Below, piece by piece: positions 49,818-59,949 of a DNA stretch of 64,000 nt; position 1 is the stretch's first letter; each line of letters begins with the position of its first letter. The position numbers and the translations under genes were made by a program. The stretch is from Exiguobacterium sp. s48 (GTDB lineage: Bacteria; Bacillota; Bacilli; Exiguobacteriales; Exiguobacteriaceae): contig NZ_JACSKC010000001.1 of assembly GCF_018617395.1 (NCBI RefSeq), forward strand, positions 1,426,001 to 1,490,000. The letters run 5' to 3'. Below the pieces are notes generated by a model. The model had not been told where the DNA came from and did not search any database. It saw nothing but the letters and a program-made list of their open reading frames with translations.

Positions 49818-50407
49818 AGCCCCTCTCCATCTTTTTGAATACGTTCATAGCGGATGATACTGACTCCGTTTGGCATCAACTGTTGCTCGACTACATCAAG
49901 TTGAAGTGGCAAGATGTTTCCATCTGGGAAAAGACGTTTTCCGGAACCAATGATAATCGGATACATAATCAATCGGTATTCATCGATGAGATTGTTTGCA
50001 AGTAGCGTATGGACGAGTTCACTGCTGCCCCATACATGTAAATCCGGTCCGTCCTCTTGTTTGAGTCGTTTCAACGCTTCGACCGGTTCTGTCAGAAACG
50101 TCGTTGCTTCCCATTGTGAATCATGTGAATGTCTACTAACCACATATTTCACTGCACGGTTGGCTTCCGGCCAAATGTCATTATGTTTTGGCCAATAACT
50201 CGCCCATTGGTCATATGTCTTTCGCCCGAGCAACAAATCAAACTCACTATGCATTTGGGTCCGAATCCAAATCCCAAGCTCTTGGCTCGAGAAAAGCTCC
50301 GTCCATCCGCCATGCATGAAATCCCCACTCACGTCCTCTTCTTTTCCACCCGGTGCTTGAATGACACCGTCTAACGACAGATGTTCCAGAACAATGATTT
50401 TTCTCAT
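49814..50407 (-). CDS. dihydrofolate reductase family (RibD C-terminal) protein
   Basis: The 197-residue protein belongs to the RibD_C/YwjB-like family. Motifs are the start RKIIVLEHLSLDGVIQAPGG, LLLGRKTYDQWASYWP, and DLHVWGSSELVHTLLANNLIDEYRLIMYPIIIGSGKRLF. It probably binds NADPH and reduces an unknown pterin- or ribitylamino-like substrate. The ATG at 50407 follows AAAGGGGAG; the upstream extension is within the rlmCD terminator. It heads a coupled four-gene operon. Confidence 0.9.
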   Translation of the reverse strand: MRKIIVLEHLSLDGVIQAPGGKEEDVSGDFMHGGWTELFSSQELGIWIRTQMHSEFDLLLGRKTYDQWASYWPKHNDIWPEANRAVKYVVSRHSHDSQWEATTFLTEPVEALKRLKQEDGPDLHVWGSSELVHTLLANNLIDEYRLIMYPIIIGSGKRLFPDGNILPLQLDVVEQQLMPNGVSIIRYERIQKDGEGL

Positions 50408-50440
50408 CTCCGACTCCCCTTTCGGCTGTTTGCAAAAAAA

Positions 50441-50465
50441 GCCTCCGATTGATTCAATCGAAGGC
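50441..50465 (-). terminator. terminator of rlmCD
   Basis: GCCTCCGATTG and CAATCGAAGGC pair with one wobble around a TTC-type loop, and the minus strand continues with seven T. Since the next operon starts only 34 bases away, readthrough could feed it. Confidence 0.85.
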
Positions 50466-50479
50466 ATGTTACATTCATC

Positions 50480-51841
50480 TTATTCTACTTTCTCCATCCA
50501 CGCCACCGTCTCCACATGCGCCGTATGCGGGAACATGTCGACCGGTGTCACTTCCATCAAGCGATAACCTCGGTCGGCGAGGTAACGCATATCGCGCGCC
50601 TGCGTCGCGACGTTACACGAGACGTATACGATTCGCTTCGGTCCCATCTCGACCATCGTCTCAAGGAACGATTCGGCACATCCTTTACGTGGTGGATCGA
50701 CGACGATGACGTCCGGGTTCACACCGTCTTTCTTCCACTCTGGAAGCACATCTTCCGCCGCGCCACATGCGTACGTCACGTTATCGATCTCATTGACGAG
50801 CGCATTCTGTTTCGCGTCCTCGATCGCTTCTGGAACGACTTCAACACCATACACGTGCGCCGCCTTCCGAGCGAGGAAAAGACTGATTGTCCCGATGCCG
50901 CAATAGGCATCGACGACTTGTTCCGTACCTGACAATTGTGCGTACTCTAGCGCCTTCCCGTACAACTTCTCCGTTTGGACCGGATTGACTTGGAAGAACG
51001 AGTGCGGAGAAATCGTGAACGTGAGTCCTGCGATTTTATCCTCAATCGTCTCATGGCCGTAGAGCAACTTGTTCGTCGTCCCGAGGATGACATTCGTCTT
51101 GTCCGGGTTGACGTTTTGCATGATTGACGTCACGTCTGGAAGACGCTCGACGATATCGGCGACGATCTCATTCACGCCTTTTAATTTCGTCGTCTTCGTG
51201 ATGAGGACGATCATCAGTTCACCCGAATGGTACCCGTAACGGGCCATCACGTGACGGATGACCCCACGTCCTGTCTTCTCGTCATACGCCGGTACGCCAC
51301 GTGCATCCAACACATCACGGACGACTTGGATCGCCTGATCATTACGCTCATCTTGAATCAAACATTCATTCATCTCGACGATGTCATGGGAACGAGGACG
51401 ATAGAAGCCTGAGACGAGACGGTCCCCTTCTTGTTTGAACGGGACTTGTGCCTTGTTGCGGTAGCGCCAAGGTTCTGGCATGCCAATCGTGTCATGGACC
51501 GGCACGTCGAACTGCCCGAGACGCTTGAGCGCATCGACGACGCGTTCTCGTTTCTGGCGTAGTTGCCCTTCATAGCTGAAGTGTTGCAGCTGGCAGCCGC
51601 CACACTGATAAAAGATCGGGCACGGTGGCTCGACGCGGTCGGCACTCGCTTCTTTCACGTTCAACAATCGGGCGAACCCGTACTGCTTGTTCGTCTTCGT
51701 CACGACGATTTCGACCGTCTCTCCCGGCAACGCGTTCGGCACGAACAGCGTATAGCCGTCGACACGTGCCACACCCGCCCCTTCGTGGGTCAGGTCGTGG
51801 ACATGGACATCGAGACGATCGTTCTTTTTCACTGGTAGCAT
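50480..51841 (-). CDS. rlmCD: 23S rRNA (uracil-C5)-methyltransferase RlmCD
   Basis: It forms m5U in 23S rRNA. The 453-residue protein has an N-terminal TRAM domain (about 1-58, HEGAGVARVDGYTLFVPNALPGE), an Fe-S cluster region PCPIFYQCGGCQLQHFSYEGQLRQK, and a SAM domain with VVDAYCGIGTISLFLA, DPPRKGC and the nucleophilic Cys in IVYVSCNVATQARD. The ATG at 51841 follows GGAAGGAGC; a longer ORF reaches back to 51922 but crosses a hairpin. In B. subtilis the orthologue modifies two sites, hence the RlmCD name rather than RlmD. Confidence 0.93.
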   Translation of the reverse strand: MLPVKKNDRLDVHVHDLTHEGAGVARVDGYTLFVPNALPGETVEIVVTKTNKQYGFARLLNVKEASADRVEPPCPIFYQCGGCQLQHFSYEGQLRQKRERVVDALKRLGQFDVPVHDTIGMPEPWRYRNKAQVPFKQEGDRLVSGFYRPRSHDIVEMNECLIQDERNDQAIQVVRDVLDARGVPAYDEKTGRGVIRHVMARYGYHSGELMIVLITKTTKLKGVNEIVADIVERLPDVTSIMQNVNPDKTNVILGTTNKLLYGHETIEDKIAGLTFTISPHSFFQVNPVQTEKLYGKALEYAQLSGTEQVVDAYCGIGTISLFLARKAAHVYGVEVVPEAIEDAKQNALVNEIDNVTYACGAAEDVLPEWKKDGVNPDVIVVDPPRKGCAESFLETMVEMGPKRIVYVSCNVATQARDMRYLADRGYRLMEVTPVDMFPHTAHVETVAWMEKVE

Positions 51842-51863
51842 ACGAATGCTCCTTCCATTACAA

Positions 51864-51892
51864 ATAGGAATGACTGATGTCGTCATTCCTAT
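51864..51892. terminator. hairpin between dgkB and rlmCD
   Basis: Perfect 11-base arms (51864-51874 and 51882-51892) with a seven-base loop lie just before the rlmCD ribosome site. The minus strand has no T-run, so this may be an attenuator or processing site rather than a full stop. Confidence 0.45.
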
Positions 51893-51896
51893 CTTT

Positions 51897-52895
51897 TCAC
51901 TCTGCTTTATCGAGCGAAACATTGAACAATTGCTTGATCATCTGTTCGCGTTCATATTGTGCATTCAAATCTTCCATTTCGCGGATTCGGGCGTTCGGTG
52001 CGAGCACCGTCAAGTGACGGAACAAGTTCCGCATCTCACCTGTGCACTCCCCGCCATACTCGCCGTCGATGTTCAGACTCATCGGCTCGGTCGTCTTCAT
52101 CCGGACGCGGCTCGTCTTCACGTGCTCGACGAGTGAGCTGGATAAATGCTCACCCCGGAGGAGAAGGCGGACGACGTGGATGAATTCGAACAAGTTACAT
52201 TTCCGCAAAATGAACAGATCGAACAACCCGTCATTTAATGACGCGTGTGGTGAGATTTTTTCAAATCCACCGACCGAGTTCGAGTTCGATGTAAGGAAGA
52301 CCATGACTTCGCCTTGGAACGTCCCTTCATCGTGCTCAAGTTCGATGTACGTCGGTTTGATGAGTGGAAGTTTCTCCATTCCCTTCACGTAATAGGCGAG
52401 CTGTCCGAGTGCCGTCTTCAACTTCGATGGCACCTCATACGAGAGTTCAGTCATGATACCGCCGCCTGCGATATTGATGAAATAGTGGATGTCACCTTTC
52501 TCGCCTTCGATTTCCCCGAGGTCGACCGGCATCTCGAACCCGTCACAGATGACGTCGAGTGCACCGACCACACTTAGTGGGATCCGCATCGCCCGAGCGA
52601 AGTCGTTCGTCGTCCCGACCGGAATGAGTCCAATCGTCGGACGATTCTCTAGCGGGGCGAGCCCGGAGATGACTTCGTTCAATGTCCCGTCTCCACCTGC
52701 GGCGATGATGAGGTCGAACTCGGCCGCTGAGGCCCGTTTTGCTTCGAGCGTGGCATCACCAATCGCTTTCGTCGCATACGTCGACGTCTCATAACCCGCA
52801 TCCTCGAGGCGGTTCAAAATGTACGGGAGTTCCCGTTTGATCACTTCTTTACCAGATGTCGGGTTATAAATGACCCGCGCACGTTTCCGTTGCAT
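51897..52895 (-). CDS. dgkB: diacylglycerol kinase DgkB
   Basis: Soluble DgkB recycles diacylglycerol released by lipoteichoic acid synthesis to phosphatidate. The 332-residue protein has the DAGK motifs: RVIYNPTSGKE, the ATP-binding AAGGDGTLNEVISGL and PVGTTNDFAR, and NIAGGGIMTELSYE. An Asp/Glu-rich metal site (SLNDGLFDLF, NIDGEYGGE) follows. The ATG at 52895 follows AGGGGAGAG; a longer ORF to 52940 starts before the ribosome site. Order gatC-gatA-gatB-dgkB-rlmCD is conserved in Bacillales. Confidence 0.93.
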   Translation of the reverse strand: MQRKRARVIYNPTSGKEVIKRELPYILNRLEDAGYETSTYATKAIGDATLEAKRASAAEFDLIIAAGGDGTLNEVISGLAPLENRPTIGLIPVGTTNDFARAMRIPLSVVGALDVICDGFEMPVDLGEIEGEKGDIHYFINIAGGGIMTELSYEVPSKLKTALGQLAYYVKGMEKLPLIKPTYIELEHDEGTFQGEVMVFLTSNSNSVGGFEKISPHASLNDGLFDLFILRKCNLFEFIHVVRLLLRGEHLSSSLVEHVKTSRVRMKTTEPMSLNIDGEYGGECTGEMRNLFRHLTVLAPNARIREMEDLNAQYEREQMIKQLFNVSLDKAE

Positions 52896-52931
52896 ATTGA
52901 TTCTCTCCCCTGTGCTCAACTCGAGCGAAAA

Positions 52932-52951
52932 GCGAGACACAAGTGTCTCGC
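52932..52951 (-). terminator. terminator of gatB
   Basis: GCGAGACAC and GTGTCTCGC form a nine-base stem with an AA loop and the minus strand continues with TTTTCG. It separates the gatCAB and dgkB genes. Confidence 0.8.
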
Positions 52952-52958
52952 CGCCTGC

Positions 52959-54389
52959 TTAGCGTTTTGCCATCTCTTCGTGGAACAAGCCATCGAGGAG
53001 TGCCGGGTTCGCCATCCCTTTCGTCTGTTTCATGATTTGGCCGATGATGAAGCCTTTCGCACGGTCTTTCCCGTTCTTGAAGTCTTCGATCATTTGCGGG
53101 TGTGCCTCGAACAATTCGAGGATGTAGCCGCGGAGCAAGTTCTCGTCCGAGATTTGGGCGAGACCGTTCGCTTCGACATACGCTTTCGGCTCAGCTCCTT
53201 CTTCCATCATCGCCGTGAAGACACGCTTCGCGATCTTCGATGAAATCGTCCCTTCCGCAATCAAGCGGATGAGCTCAGCGAGTGCTTCCGGTGTCAACTT
53301 CATCGTCTCGACCGTTTCATTCGTCTTATTCAAATGACCGAGCACTTCACCCATGAGCCAGTTCGCTGCCGCTTTTGGCTCCGCTCCGGCCGCTGTCGTC
53401 GCTTCGAAGAAGTCTGAGAACTCACGCGTTGACGTGAGGGCTTTCGCGTCGTATGCCGAGAGACCGTATTGGCTCATGTAGCGTTCACGACGTGCTGCCG
53501 GCATCTCTGGGATCGTCGCGCGGATGCGCTCTTTCCATGCCTCATCGATTTCAAGACGGACGAGGTCCGGTTCTGGGAAGTAACGATAGTCCGCTGCCCC
53601 TTCTTTGACACGCATGAGAATCGTCTTTTTCGCCGCTTCGTCGTAACGGAGCGTCTCTTGACGCATGACGCCACCTGAGAGAAGCAATTTGCGATGACGC
53701 GTTTCTTCATAGTCGAGTGCCTTCAAGACGTTTGAGAACGAATTCAAGTTCTTGAGCTCTGTCTTCGTACCGAACTTCTCCTGTCCGAATGGACGGACCG
53801 AGATGTTACAGTCACAACGAAGTGAACCCTCTTCCATCTTGACGTCCGAGACGCCAGCGAACGAGAGGACTTCTTTCAAGCGCTCGAGGTATGCGACCGC
53901 GTCTTTCGGTGAGCGCATGTCCGCTTCACTGACAATCTCGATGAGCGGTGAACCGGTCCGGTTGAAGTCGACGACCGAGTGTTTCTCGCCCGTATGGTTC
54001 ATCTTCCCGGCATCTTCTTCCAAGTGCACGCGCTCGATGCGGAATCGTTTGATCTCGCCGTCCACTTCGACGTCGACGTGACCGTTCGAACCAATCGGTT
54101 TATCGAACTGAGAGATTTGATACGCTTTCGGCGTGTCTGGGTAGAAGTAGTTCTTCCGGTCGAACTTCGTATCTGTCGCAATCTCACAGTTGAGTGCCAT
54201 TGCCGCCTTGATGGCGAGGTTGACCGCTTCTTCGTTCAATTTAGGCAAGACGCCCGGGTGTCCAAGACAAATCGGACACGTCTGTGTATTCGTTTCGGCA
54301 CCGTAAGTGCGTGAGCAGCCACACCAAATCTTCGACTTCGTGCTCAGCTCGGCGTGCACCTCGATCCCGATGATCGTTTCAAAGTTCAT
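52959..54389 (-). CDS. gatB: Asp/Glu-tRNA amidotransferase subunit B
   Basis: GatB binds the mischarged tRNA and, with GatA, converts Glu-tRNA(Gln) or Asp-tRNA(Asn) to the amide. The 476-residue protein starts [23 protein letters not shown], has the zinc-site [14 protein letters not shown], the kinase-like core [14 protein letters not shown] and [14 protein letters not shown], and the YqeY-like C-terminal tail domain. Length is normal. It follows gatA by 12 bases with AGGAGGACG upstream. Confidence 0.96.
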   Translation of the reverse strand: MNFETIIGIEVHAELSTKSKIWCGCSRTYGAETNTQTCPICLGHPGVLPKLNEEAVNLAIKAAMALNCEIATDTKFDRKNYFYPDTPKAYQISQFDKPIGSNGHVDVEVDGEIKRFRIERVHLEEDAGKMNHTGEKHSVVDFNRTGSPLIEIVSEADMRSPKDAVAYLERLKEVLSFAGVSDVKMEEGSLRCDCNISVRPFGQEKFGTKTELKNLNSFSNVLKALDYEETRHRKLLLSGGVMRQETLRYDEAAKKTILMRVKEGAADYRYFPEPDLVRLEIDEAWKERIRATIPEMPAARRERYMSQYGLSAYDAKALTSTREFSDFFEATTAAGAEPKAAANWLMGEVLGHLNKTNETVETMKLTPEALAELIRLIAEGTISSKIAKRVFTAMMEEGAEPKAYVEANGLAQISDENLLRGYILELFEAHPQMIEDFKNGKDRAKGFIIGQIMKQTKGMANPALLDGLFHEEMAKR

Positions 54390-54401
54390 CGTACGTCCTC
54401 C

Positions 54402-55844
54402 TTAGAGCTGTGGCATCTTGAAACCGCCGTTTGCTTGTTCAAAAGCATGGGCCACGCGGTAAAGTGTTGATTCATCAAAGTAGTTCCCGATAATTTGAAG
54501 ACCGACCGGGAGACCTTCTGAAAGACCTGCCGGAACTGAGATAGCCGGGATACCGACCAAGTTGACCGGAATCGTCATGATATCGTTCGCGTACATCGTG
54601 AGCGGATCGTCGAGCTGTTCACCGAGTTTGAACGCTGTCGTCGGAGCGGTTGGTCCAACGATGGCATCATACTCTTCGAACACTTTCGCGAAGTCCTGCT
54701 TCATGAGGGTACGGACTTGTTGGGCTTTCTTGTAGAACGCATCGTAGTAACCAGAGCTGAGGGCATATGTCCCGAGCATGATCCGGCGTTTGACCTCGTC
54801 CCCGAACCCTTGTTCACGCGAATACGTGAACACTTCGTCGAGCGTGTCCGCTTCGGCGCGACGTCCATAACGGATGCCGTCGAAACGAGCCAAGTTTGAA
54901 GAGGCTTCTGACGAGGCGAGCAAGTAGTACGCCGAGAGGGCATACTTCACAGACGGAATCGAAACCGTCTCGATCGTCGCACCGAGAGATTTGAGCGTCT
55001 CGATTGCTTGTTCAATCTGTTCACGGACGCCAGGCGCGACACCTTCTGCCATGAACTCTTCCGGAAGTGCGAACTTCATACCCGTCAAATCCTGGTTGAG
55101 CGCTGCCGTATAGTCCGGCACCTCGACCTCAGCCGACGTCGAATCCATGTCGCAATGGCCCGCAATCGTATTCAATAAGTAAGCATTGTCTTCAACGGTA
55201 CGTGTGAGCGGACCGATTTGGTCAAGTGAAGACGCGAAGGCAACGAGGCCGAAGCGTGAGACAAGACCGTATGTCGGTTTCATCCCGACGACACCACAAT
55301 ATGCGGCTGGTTGACGAATCGAACCACCCGTATCCGAACCGAGGCTGAAAAGGACTTGCCCAGCTGCGACCGATGCCGCTGAACCGCCTGAAGAACCTCC
55401 TGGTACACGTGTCGGGTCCCATGGGTTACGAACCGGCTTGAACGCCGAGTTCTCGTTTGACGAACCCATGGCGAACTCGTCCATGTTCAACTTTCCGATT
55501 GTGACGGCTCCGGCGTCATGAAGACGCTCGACGACCGTCGCATCGTGTGCCGGGACGAAGTTCTCGAGGAACGTCGAGGCACATGTCGTCCGCATCCCTT
55601 TTGTGACGATATTGTCTTTCACACCGATCGGCATCCCGAAGAGCGGGTTGTCTGATGTTTTCGCAAGTTCATCCATACGTTTCGCTTGCTCGAACGCTTC
55701 TTCATTGAGCGTTAAGAACGCACCGATTTGATCATCCGTCGCTTCGATGCGCTCGAACGACTCTTTGACGAGGTCCGTGACCGTGACTTCGCCTTCTTTT
55801 AATAACGTATGCAGTTTCGCTACACCGTGGTCAAATAAACTCAT
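54402..55844 (-). CDS. gatA: Asp/Glu-tRNA amidotransferase subunit A
   Basis: GatA releases ammonia from glutamine and passes it to GatB. The 480-residue amidase-signature enzyme has the catalytic Lys in MPIGVKDNI, the Ser-cis-Ser triad in [14 protein letters not shown] and [15 protein letters not shown]. It is preceded by gatC at 11 bases with AAGGAGGCC upstream. Confidence 0.96.
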   Translation of the reverse strand: MSLFDHGVAKLHTLLKEGEVTVTDLVKESFERIEATDDQIGAFLTLNEEAFEQAKRMDELAKTSDNPLFGMPIGVKDNIVTKGMRTTCASTFLENFVPAHDATVVERLHDAGAVTIGKLNMDEFAMGSSNENSAFKPVRNPWDPTRVPGGSSGGSAASVAAGQVLFSLGSDTGGSIRQPAAYCGVVGMKPTYGLVSRFGLVAFASSLDQIGPLTRTVEDNAYLLNTIAGHCDMDSTSAEVEVPDYTAALNQDLTGMKFALPEEFMAEGVAPGVREQIEQAIETLKSLGATIETVSIPSVKYALSAYYLLASSEASSNLARFDGIRYGRRAEADTLDEVFTYSREQGFGDEVKRRIMLGTYALSSGYYDAFYKKAQQVRTLMKQDFAKVFEEYDAIVGPTAPTTAFKLGEQLDDPLTMYANDIMTIPVNLVGIPAISVPAGLSEGLPVGLQIIGNYFDESTLYRVAHAFEQANGGFKMPQL

Positions 55845-55855
55845 GAAAGGCCTCC

Positions 55856-56146
55856 TTACTCAAAGACCGCAGGGACACGGACTTGACCGTTCTCCCAGTC
55901 AGGCGCCATCCGTTCGACTTCCTCACGTGGAAGCGATGGACGAACCTCGTCTTTGCGTAGTACGTTTTTCAAATCTAGGGCATGGGTCGTCGGTTCGACT
56001 CCCGTTGTATCCAGCTCATCGAGTTGCTCGGCGAACTCGAGAATTTTTGTCAATTGCTCCGTGAAGTGCGTCACTTCTTCATCCGTGATCGCAAGTCGGG
56101 CAAGTCCGGCGACGTGCCGAACTTCAGCTTCTGTAATACGAGCCAA
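55856..56146 (-). CDS. gatC: Asp/Glu-tRNA amidotransferase subunit C
   Basis: GatC wraps around the GatA-GatB interface. The 96-residue protein has the family start [21 protein letters not shown], then [37 protein letters not shown] and the C-terminal RVPAVFE. The start is a TTG at 56146, since GGAGGTGG lies seven bases upstream; this gives exactly the family length. It leads the gatCAB operon. Confidence 0.94.
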   Translation of the reverse strand: MARITEAEVRHVAGLARLAITDEEVTHFTEQLTKILEFAEQLDELDTTGVEPTTHALDLKNVLRKDEVRPSLPREEVERMAPDWENGQVRVPAVFE

Positions 56147-56275
56147 AATTCCCACCTCCAACAGTTTTCAATACATCGTTCATTATCATACCACTTTTTC
56201 ATAAGACAAAAAAGGAAATCTATCTCGTTCTAAATCGTCTTCTTTTTAAGAAACTAGGGGAATGTACTCTGAATA

Positions 56276-56303
56276 TTGACCCGCTTTCAAAATCAGCTAT
56301 ACG
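56276..56303 (+). promoter_or_regulatory. SigA-type promoter of the chemoreceptor gene
   Basis: TTGACC (56276-56281) and TATACG (56298-56303) are 16 bases apart, about 58 bases before the start codon. No flagellar-sigma (TAAA-N15-GCCGATAT) site was seen. Confidence 0.5.
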
Positions 56304-56360
56304 GTCGGTGACGAATTCTGATTATGCTAAAGATAGAAAAGATTCGTAAGGAGGGATCGT

Positions 56361-58064
56361 ATGTCGATCCGGAATAAACTGATCACTGCGTTTAGTATCA
56401 TGTTTGTGCTGCTTCTTGTTGTAAGCGGTTACTCTTGGTATGCCTTGAACGCATCAAAAGCAGCCCAGGAGGACATGACCGTCTCTTGGGTACCAGGAAT
56501 GGATCAAATCCATCAAGTCGATAAACAATTGCTTGAAATTCGCCGTCATCTACTTCGTCACGCACTCGTCGATGACGCGGTGACGAAACAAAATATCGAG
56601 CGGGACATTCAAGCATCCGTCGCCATCTTAGAACAACGGATGGACGGCTATGAAGACACGATTATCATGGAAGAAGATCAACAGCTCTTCGATCAAGCAA
56701 GTTCCGATTGGGCCAACTTCCAAACCGTTATGATTGAACTCATCCGTATTTCTAACGAAGAAGGGACCGCTGCCGCAGAAACGTATATTCGTGACACGGC
56801 GACACCGAGTGCCGATGCACTCTCGAATTCGCTCGGTCTTCTCGTCAACTTGAACCGGGAAGAGATTCAAACAGATACGGCAGCAGCTGCCAAGATGTTT
56901 GAGCAAGTACAACTCACACTATTCATCGTCCTCGGGGTCGCCGCTGTCATGACGATTCTCATGATGCTCTTCATCTTCCGCTCCATCTTTGAACCGCTCA
57001 AAGAGTTCAAGACGAAGATGCGTGAGCTCGCCACGAGCGAAGGCGATTTGACGACGTCAATCCCTGTGAAGCGCCGCGACGAGTTCGCCGGACTCGCACG
57101 CGACTTTAACCAGTTCATCGCGAACTTGCGTCAGTTGATTCTTCAAGTGAACGATGTGACGACTGGCGTGTCAAAACAATCAACCCATATGTATGAAGAG
57201 TTGAAAGAACTTGATACGTACATGACGACGACCGCTGCGACGACAGAGGATTTGACCGCCGGCATGCAACAGACGGCGGCGAGCGCTCAAGAGATGAACG
57301 CCTCCGCGTCGGATATGGAGCGAACGATTCAACATATCGTGTCCATGGCCGATGAACGGAAAGACGAAGCGAGACAAATCGATGAACGCGCCCTCTCTCT
57401 CAAGTCACATGCGGTGGAAGCGAAAGAAAACGCCATCAGCGTCCTTCAATCGACCCGTACGAACTTGGAGAAGGCGATGCAAGATGCGAAAGCCGTGCGT
57501 GAGATTGCGACACTCACGAACGACATTCTCGATATCGCCGCGCAGACGAACCTGTTGTCACTCAACGCATCGATTGAAGCGGCACGTGCTGGTGAAGCCG
57601 GACGTGGGTTCGCCGTTGTTGCCGATGAGATTCGAAAACTCGCCGAAACGAGCCGGGCAACCGTCGAACGCATTCAAGTTATCTCGACGACCGTCCTCCA
57701 TTCGGTCGATCATTTGAACGAGAGCTCTGGACAAATGCTCCACTTCCTCGACACGAACGTCTTGAAAGACTATGACCAACTCGAAGAGGCAGCCGGACAG
57801 TATAGTACGGACGCAGGACGCTTTGAGACGACCGCGACCGAGTTCGCCACTGCCGCCGGAGAACTTGAACAACTGACGTCGAACATGATTGGCGTCATTC
57901 AGGACGTCGCGACGACCGTCAACAACGGTGCGCTCGGTACGCAAGAAATCGCCGAAAAAGTGACGATGTCCGTCGAACGGTTCGCCGAGTTGAACCATGC
58001 GACGGAACAGTCGCAACAAAAGATGGAAGAACTTGATTCACTGATTCGCCAATTCAAGGTATGA
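56361..58064 (+). CDS. methyl-accepting chemotaxis protein
   Basis: The 567-residue chemoreceptor has a membrane helix at about 8-28, an extracytoplasmic four-helix-bundle sensor domain to about residue 180, a second helix at about 187-208, a HAMP domain ([48 protein letters not shown]) and the long signalling hairpin with the invariant tip [38 protein letters not shown]. The ligand is unknown. AAGGAGGG precedes the start. It is monocistronic and convergent with the alsT-like gene. Confidence 0.95.
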   Translation: MSIRNKLITAFSIMFVLLLVVSGYSWYALNASKAAQEDMTVSWVPGMDQIHQVDKQLLEIRRHLLRHALVDDAVTKQNIERDIQASVAILEQRMDGYEDTIIMEEDQQLFDQASSDWANFQTVMIELIRISNEEGTAAAETYIRDTATPSADALSNSLGLLVNLNREEIQTDTAAAAKMFEQVQLTLFIVLGVAAVMTILMMLFIFRSIFEPLKEFKTKMRELATSEGDLTTSIPVKRRDEFAGLARDFNQFIANLRQLILQVNDVTTGVSKQSTHMYEELKELDTYMTTTAATTEDLTAGMQQTAASAQEMNASASDMERTIQHIVSMADERKDEARQIDERALSLKSHAVEAKENAISVLQSTRTNLEKAMQDAKAVREIATLTNDILDIAAQTNLLSLNASIEAARAGEAGRGFAVVADEIRKLAETSRATVERIQVISTTVLHSVDHLNESSGQMLHFLDTNVLKDYDQLEEAAGQYSTDAGRFETTATEFATAAGELEQLTSNMIGVIQDVATTVNNGALGTQEIAEKVTMSVERFAELNHATEQSQQKMEELDSLIRQFKV

Positions 58065-58066
58065 CA

Positions 58067-58099
58067 AAAACCCGCCGACACGTGCTGTCCGGCGGGTTT
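58067..58099. terminator. bidirectional terminator between the chemoreceptor and symporter genes
   Basis: AAACCCGCCG-ACA and TGT-CCGGCGGGTTTT pair with one bulge around a short loop. T-rich flanks are present on both strands, and it lies between two convergent stop codons. Confidence 0.88.
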
Positions 58100-58104
58100 T
58101 CTCA

Positions 58105-59466
58105 TCAAGCGGCAGATTGTGCCGCTTCTTTTTTTCGTTCGAGTTCGAATCGTTTCGTCTCAGCAACAACGACACCTGAGAGGAACAAGAGTCCAATCAA
58201 GTTCGGGATCGCCATGAGACCGTTGAACACATCCGAGATGGACCAAATCAAATTCAAGTTCGTCGTCATCGCACCGAGTCCTGCGACTAAAATATAGAGG
58301 ACACGATACGGGACGATCACTTTTTCCCCAAGTAAATAATACGCTGAACGTTCGCCGTAATAGCACCAACCGAGAACGGTCGAATAGGCGAAGAAGACGA
58401 GCGAGATTGTCACGATGATTTCACCAATCGGTCCTAAGAAGTAAGCGAACGAGGCTTGCGTCAAGGCGATTCCTTCAAGCCCTTCCGTATATTGACCACC
58501 CATGACAATCGTGAGTCCCGTGATGGAACAGACGATGAGCGTGTCGATCAACACTTGTGTCATCGAGACGAGTGCTTGACGTCCCGGGAAGTCGGTCTTC
58601 GCTGCCGCGGCCGCAATCGGTGCAGATCCAAGTCCTGCCTCGTTAGAGAACACACCGCGCGCGACCCCGTAGCGAATCGCGGCACCTAACGCCCCCCCAC
58701 CGATGGCTTCGGCACTGAATGTGCTCGAGAACATCGTCGATAAGGCACCCGGTACCAATTCGAGGTTCATGATGAGAATCACGAGCCCACTCCCGACATA
58801 TGCGAAAATCATGAACGGAACGAAGATTCCGACGACTTTCCCGATTGATTTGACACCACCTAAGATGACGAATGCCGTGACCGCCATCATGACGATTCCT
58901 GTCACAACCATTGGGACGTTGAACGAATTGTTCAAGGCGAGACTGATTGAGTTCGTCTGGACCCCGTTCCCAATCCCAAAGGCTGCGACCGATGCGAATA
59001 AGGCAAACAATATGCCGAGCCACTTTTTCTTTAGACCGTGTTCTAAGTAATACATCGGTCCACCGGCAATCTCGCCTCGTTCATCGACGACACGATATTT
59101 GACGGCAAGGATGGCCTCGGCGTACTTTGTCGCCATCCCGACGAAACCAGATAACCACATCCAAACGACAGCACCCGGTCCCCCGAGGACAATTGCCGTT
59201 GCGACACCGACCATGTTTCCCGTACCGACCGTGGCCGCTAAAGCCGTCATGAGTGCTTGGAAATGAGAGATGTCCCCTCGTTGCTTTTTCTTCGGTTGTT
59301 CTTGTTTTGGGATAAATGCCTCTTTAAGCCCGACCCCAAGTCGCGTCACTTGGATAAATCCGAGACGGACGGTCAGGAAGATTCCTGTCCCCACGAGTAA
59401 GATAAGTAAATGTGGCCCCCAGACGAGATTCGATAAACTCGCCAGCCAACTTTCAATTTGATTCAC
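58105..59466 (-). CDS. alsT: alanine/glycine:cation symporter (AGCS family)
   Basis: AGCS permeases import alanine or glycine with sodium or protons. The 453-residue protein has 11 or so membrane segments and the family signatures: LMTALAATVGTGNMVGVATAIVLGGPGAVVWMWLSGFVGMATKYAEA and GGPMYYLEHGLKKKWLG, then SNEAGLGSAPIAAAAAK. The start at 59466 follows GAGGAGAG. A cre-like site lies about 90 bases upstream, so sugar control is possible. Confidence 0.93.
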   Translation of the reverse strand: MNQIESWLASLSNLVWGPHLLILLVGTGIFLTVRLGFIQVTRLGVGLKEAFIPKQEQPKKKQRGDISHFQALMTALAATVGTGNMVGVATAIVLGGPGAVVWMWLSGFVGMATKYAEAILAVKYRVVDERGEIAGGPMYYLEHGLKKKWLGILFALFASVAAFGIGNGVQTNSISLALNNSFNVPMVVTGIVMMAVTAFVILGGVKSIGKVVGIFVPFMIFAYVGSGLVILIMNLELVPGALSTMFSSTFSAEAIGGGALGAAIRYGVARGVFSNEAGLGSAPIAAAAAKTDFPGRQALVSMTQVLIDTLIVCSITGLTIVMGGQYTEGLEGIALTQASFAYFLGPIGEIIVTISLVFFAYSTVLGWCYYGERSAYYLLGEKVIVPYRVLYILVAGLGAMTTNLNLIWSISDVFNGLMAIPNLIGLLFLSGVVVAETKRFELERKKEAAQSAA

Positions 59467-59554
59467 GGTGTTGCTCTCCTCCTATGTTCTTGATTTGAGC
59501 GCTCTCCCTTTATTTTTCAGAACATTCACAATCGAGTCAAGGTACACCGCTTAA

Positions 59555-59568
59555 AGAAAACGTTTTCA
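59555..59568 (-). promoter_or_regulatory. cre-like site upstream of alsT
   Basis: AGAAAACGTTTTCA (TGAAAACGTTTTCT on the minus strand) matches 13 of 14 cre positions. It is 89 bases upstream of the alsT start codon, in a low-GC region where no firm promoter can be placed. Confidence 0.5.
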
Positions 59569-59744
59569 AAACGTTATATAATTGTAATATTTTCCATGAA
59601 CCCTTATTCTTAAAAGCTTCTTAAAATTTATTTCGAAATATGATTGTAATATATCTCAGAATTCATAAACAGCGATTTTACAATCCATACGAATCGTTGA
59701 TCGATAGACTGTACCTCAACGAGAAATCGATTCGTCGCGATAGA

Positions 59745-59900
59745 AAAACCGCTCGTGGCGGCTTTAGAGCAATGACCAAGTACAGGTAGGCGAGACTCCT
59801 GAGGGAATAGCAAGCAAAGGGAGACCCAGTAGCGAAAGAAAGTCGCGATGCGGCTCACTGCTTGCCCCTAGGAAAGCGAGCCGTGCCTAACTTGGGCACA
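59745..59900 (+). repeat. repeat-like intergenic element with multiple hairpins
   Basis: This GC-richer stretch inside a low-GC gap carries small stem-loops: CCGC/GCGG (59749-59761), CGGCTC/GAGCCG (59851-59883) and GTGCC/GGCAC near 59883-59899. The string AGGCGAGACTCCTGAGGG and the AAAGCGAGCCGTGCC end resemble, as I remember them, short dispersed elements in Bacillus and Geobacillus intergenic regions. A minus-strand ORF of 76 codons crosses it, but it has no ribosome site. It could be a mobile repeat or a structured RNA. Confidence 0.5.
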
Positions 59901-59904
59901 AAAA

Positions 59905-59935
59905 AGACTGTAGACGCATAGTTTGTCTACAGTCT
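59905..59935 (-). terminator. terminator of bcp
   Basis: Perfect 11-base arms AGACTGTAGAC and GTCTACAGTCT enclose a nine-base loop, with a T-run following on the minus strand. Confidence 0.9.
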
Positions 59936-59949
59936 GATACGAATTCGTT

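Noticed and set aside
59628-59858. 76-codon minus-strand ORF across the repeat-like element
   Set aside because: No ribosome site, odd composition, and it runs across strong hairpins; it is a by-product of the element.
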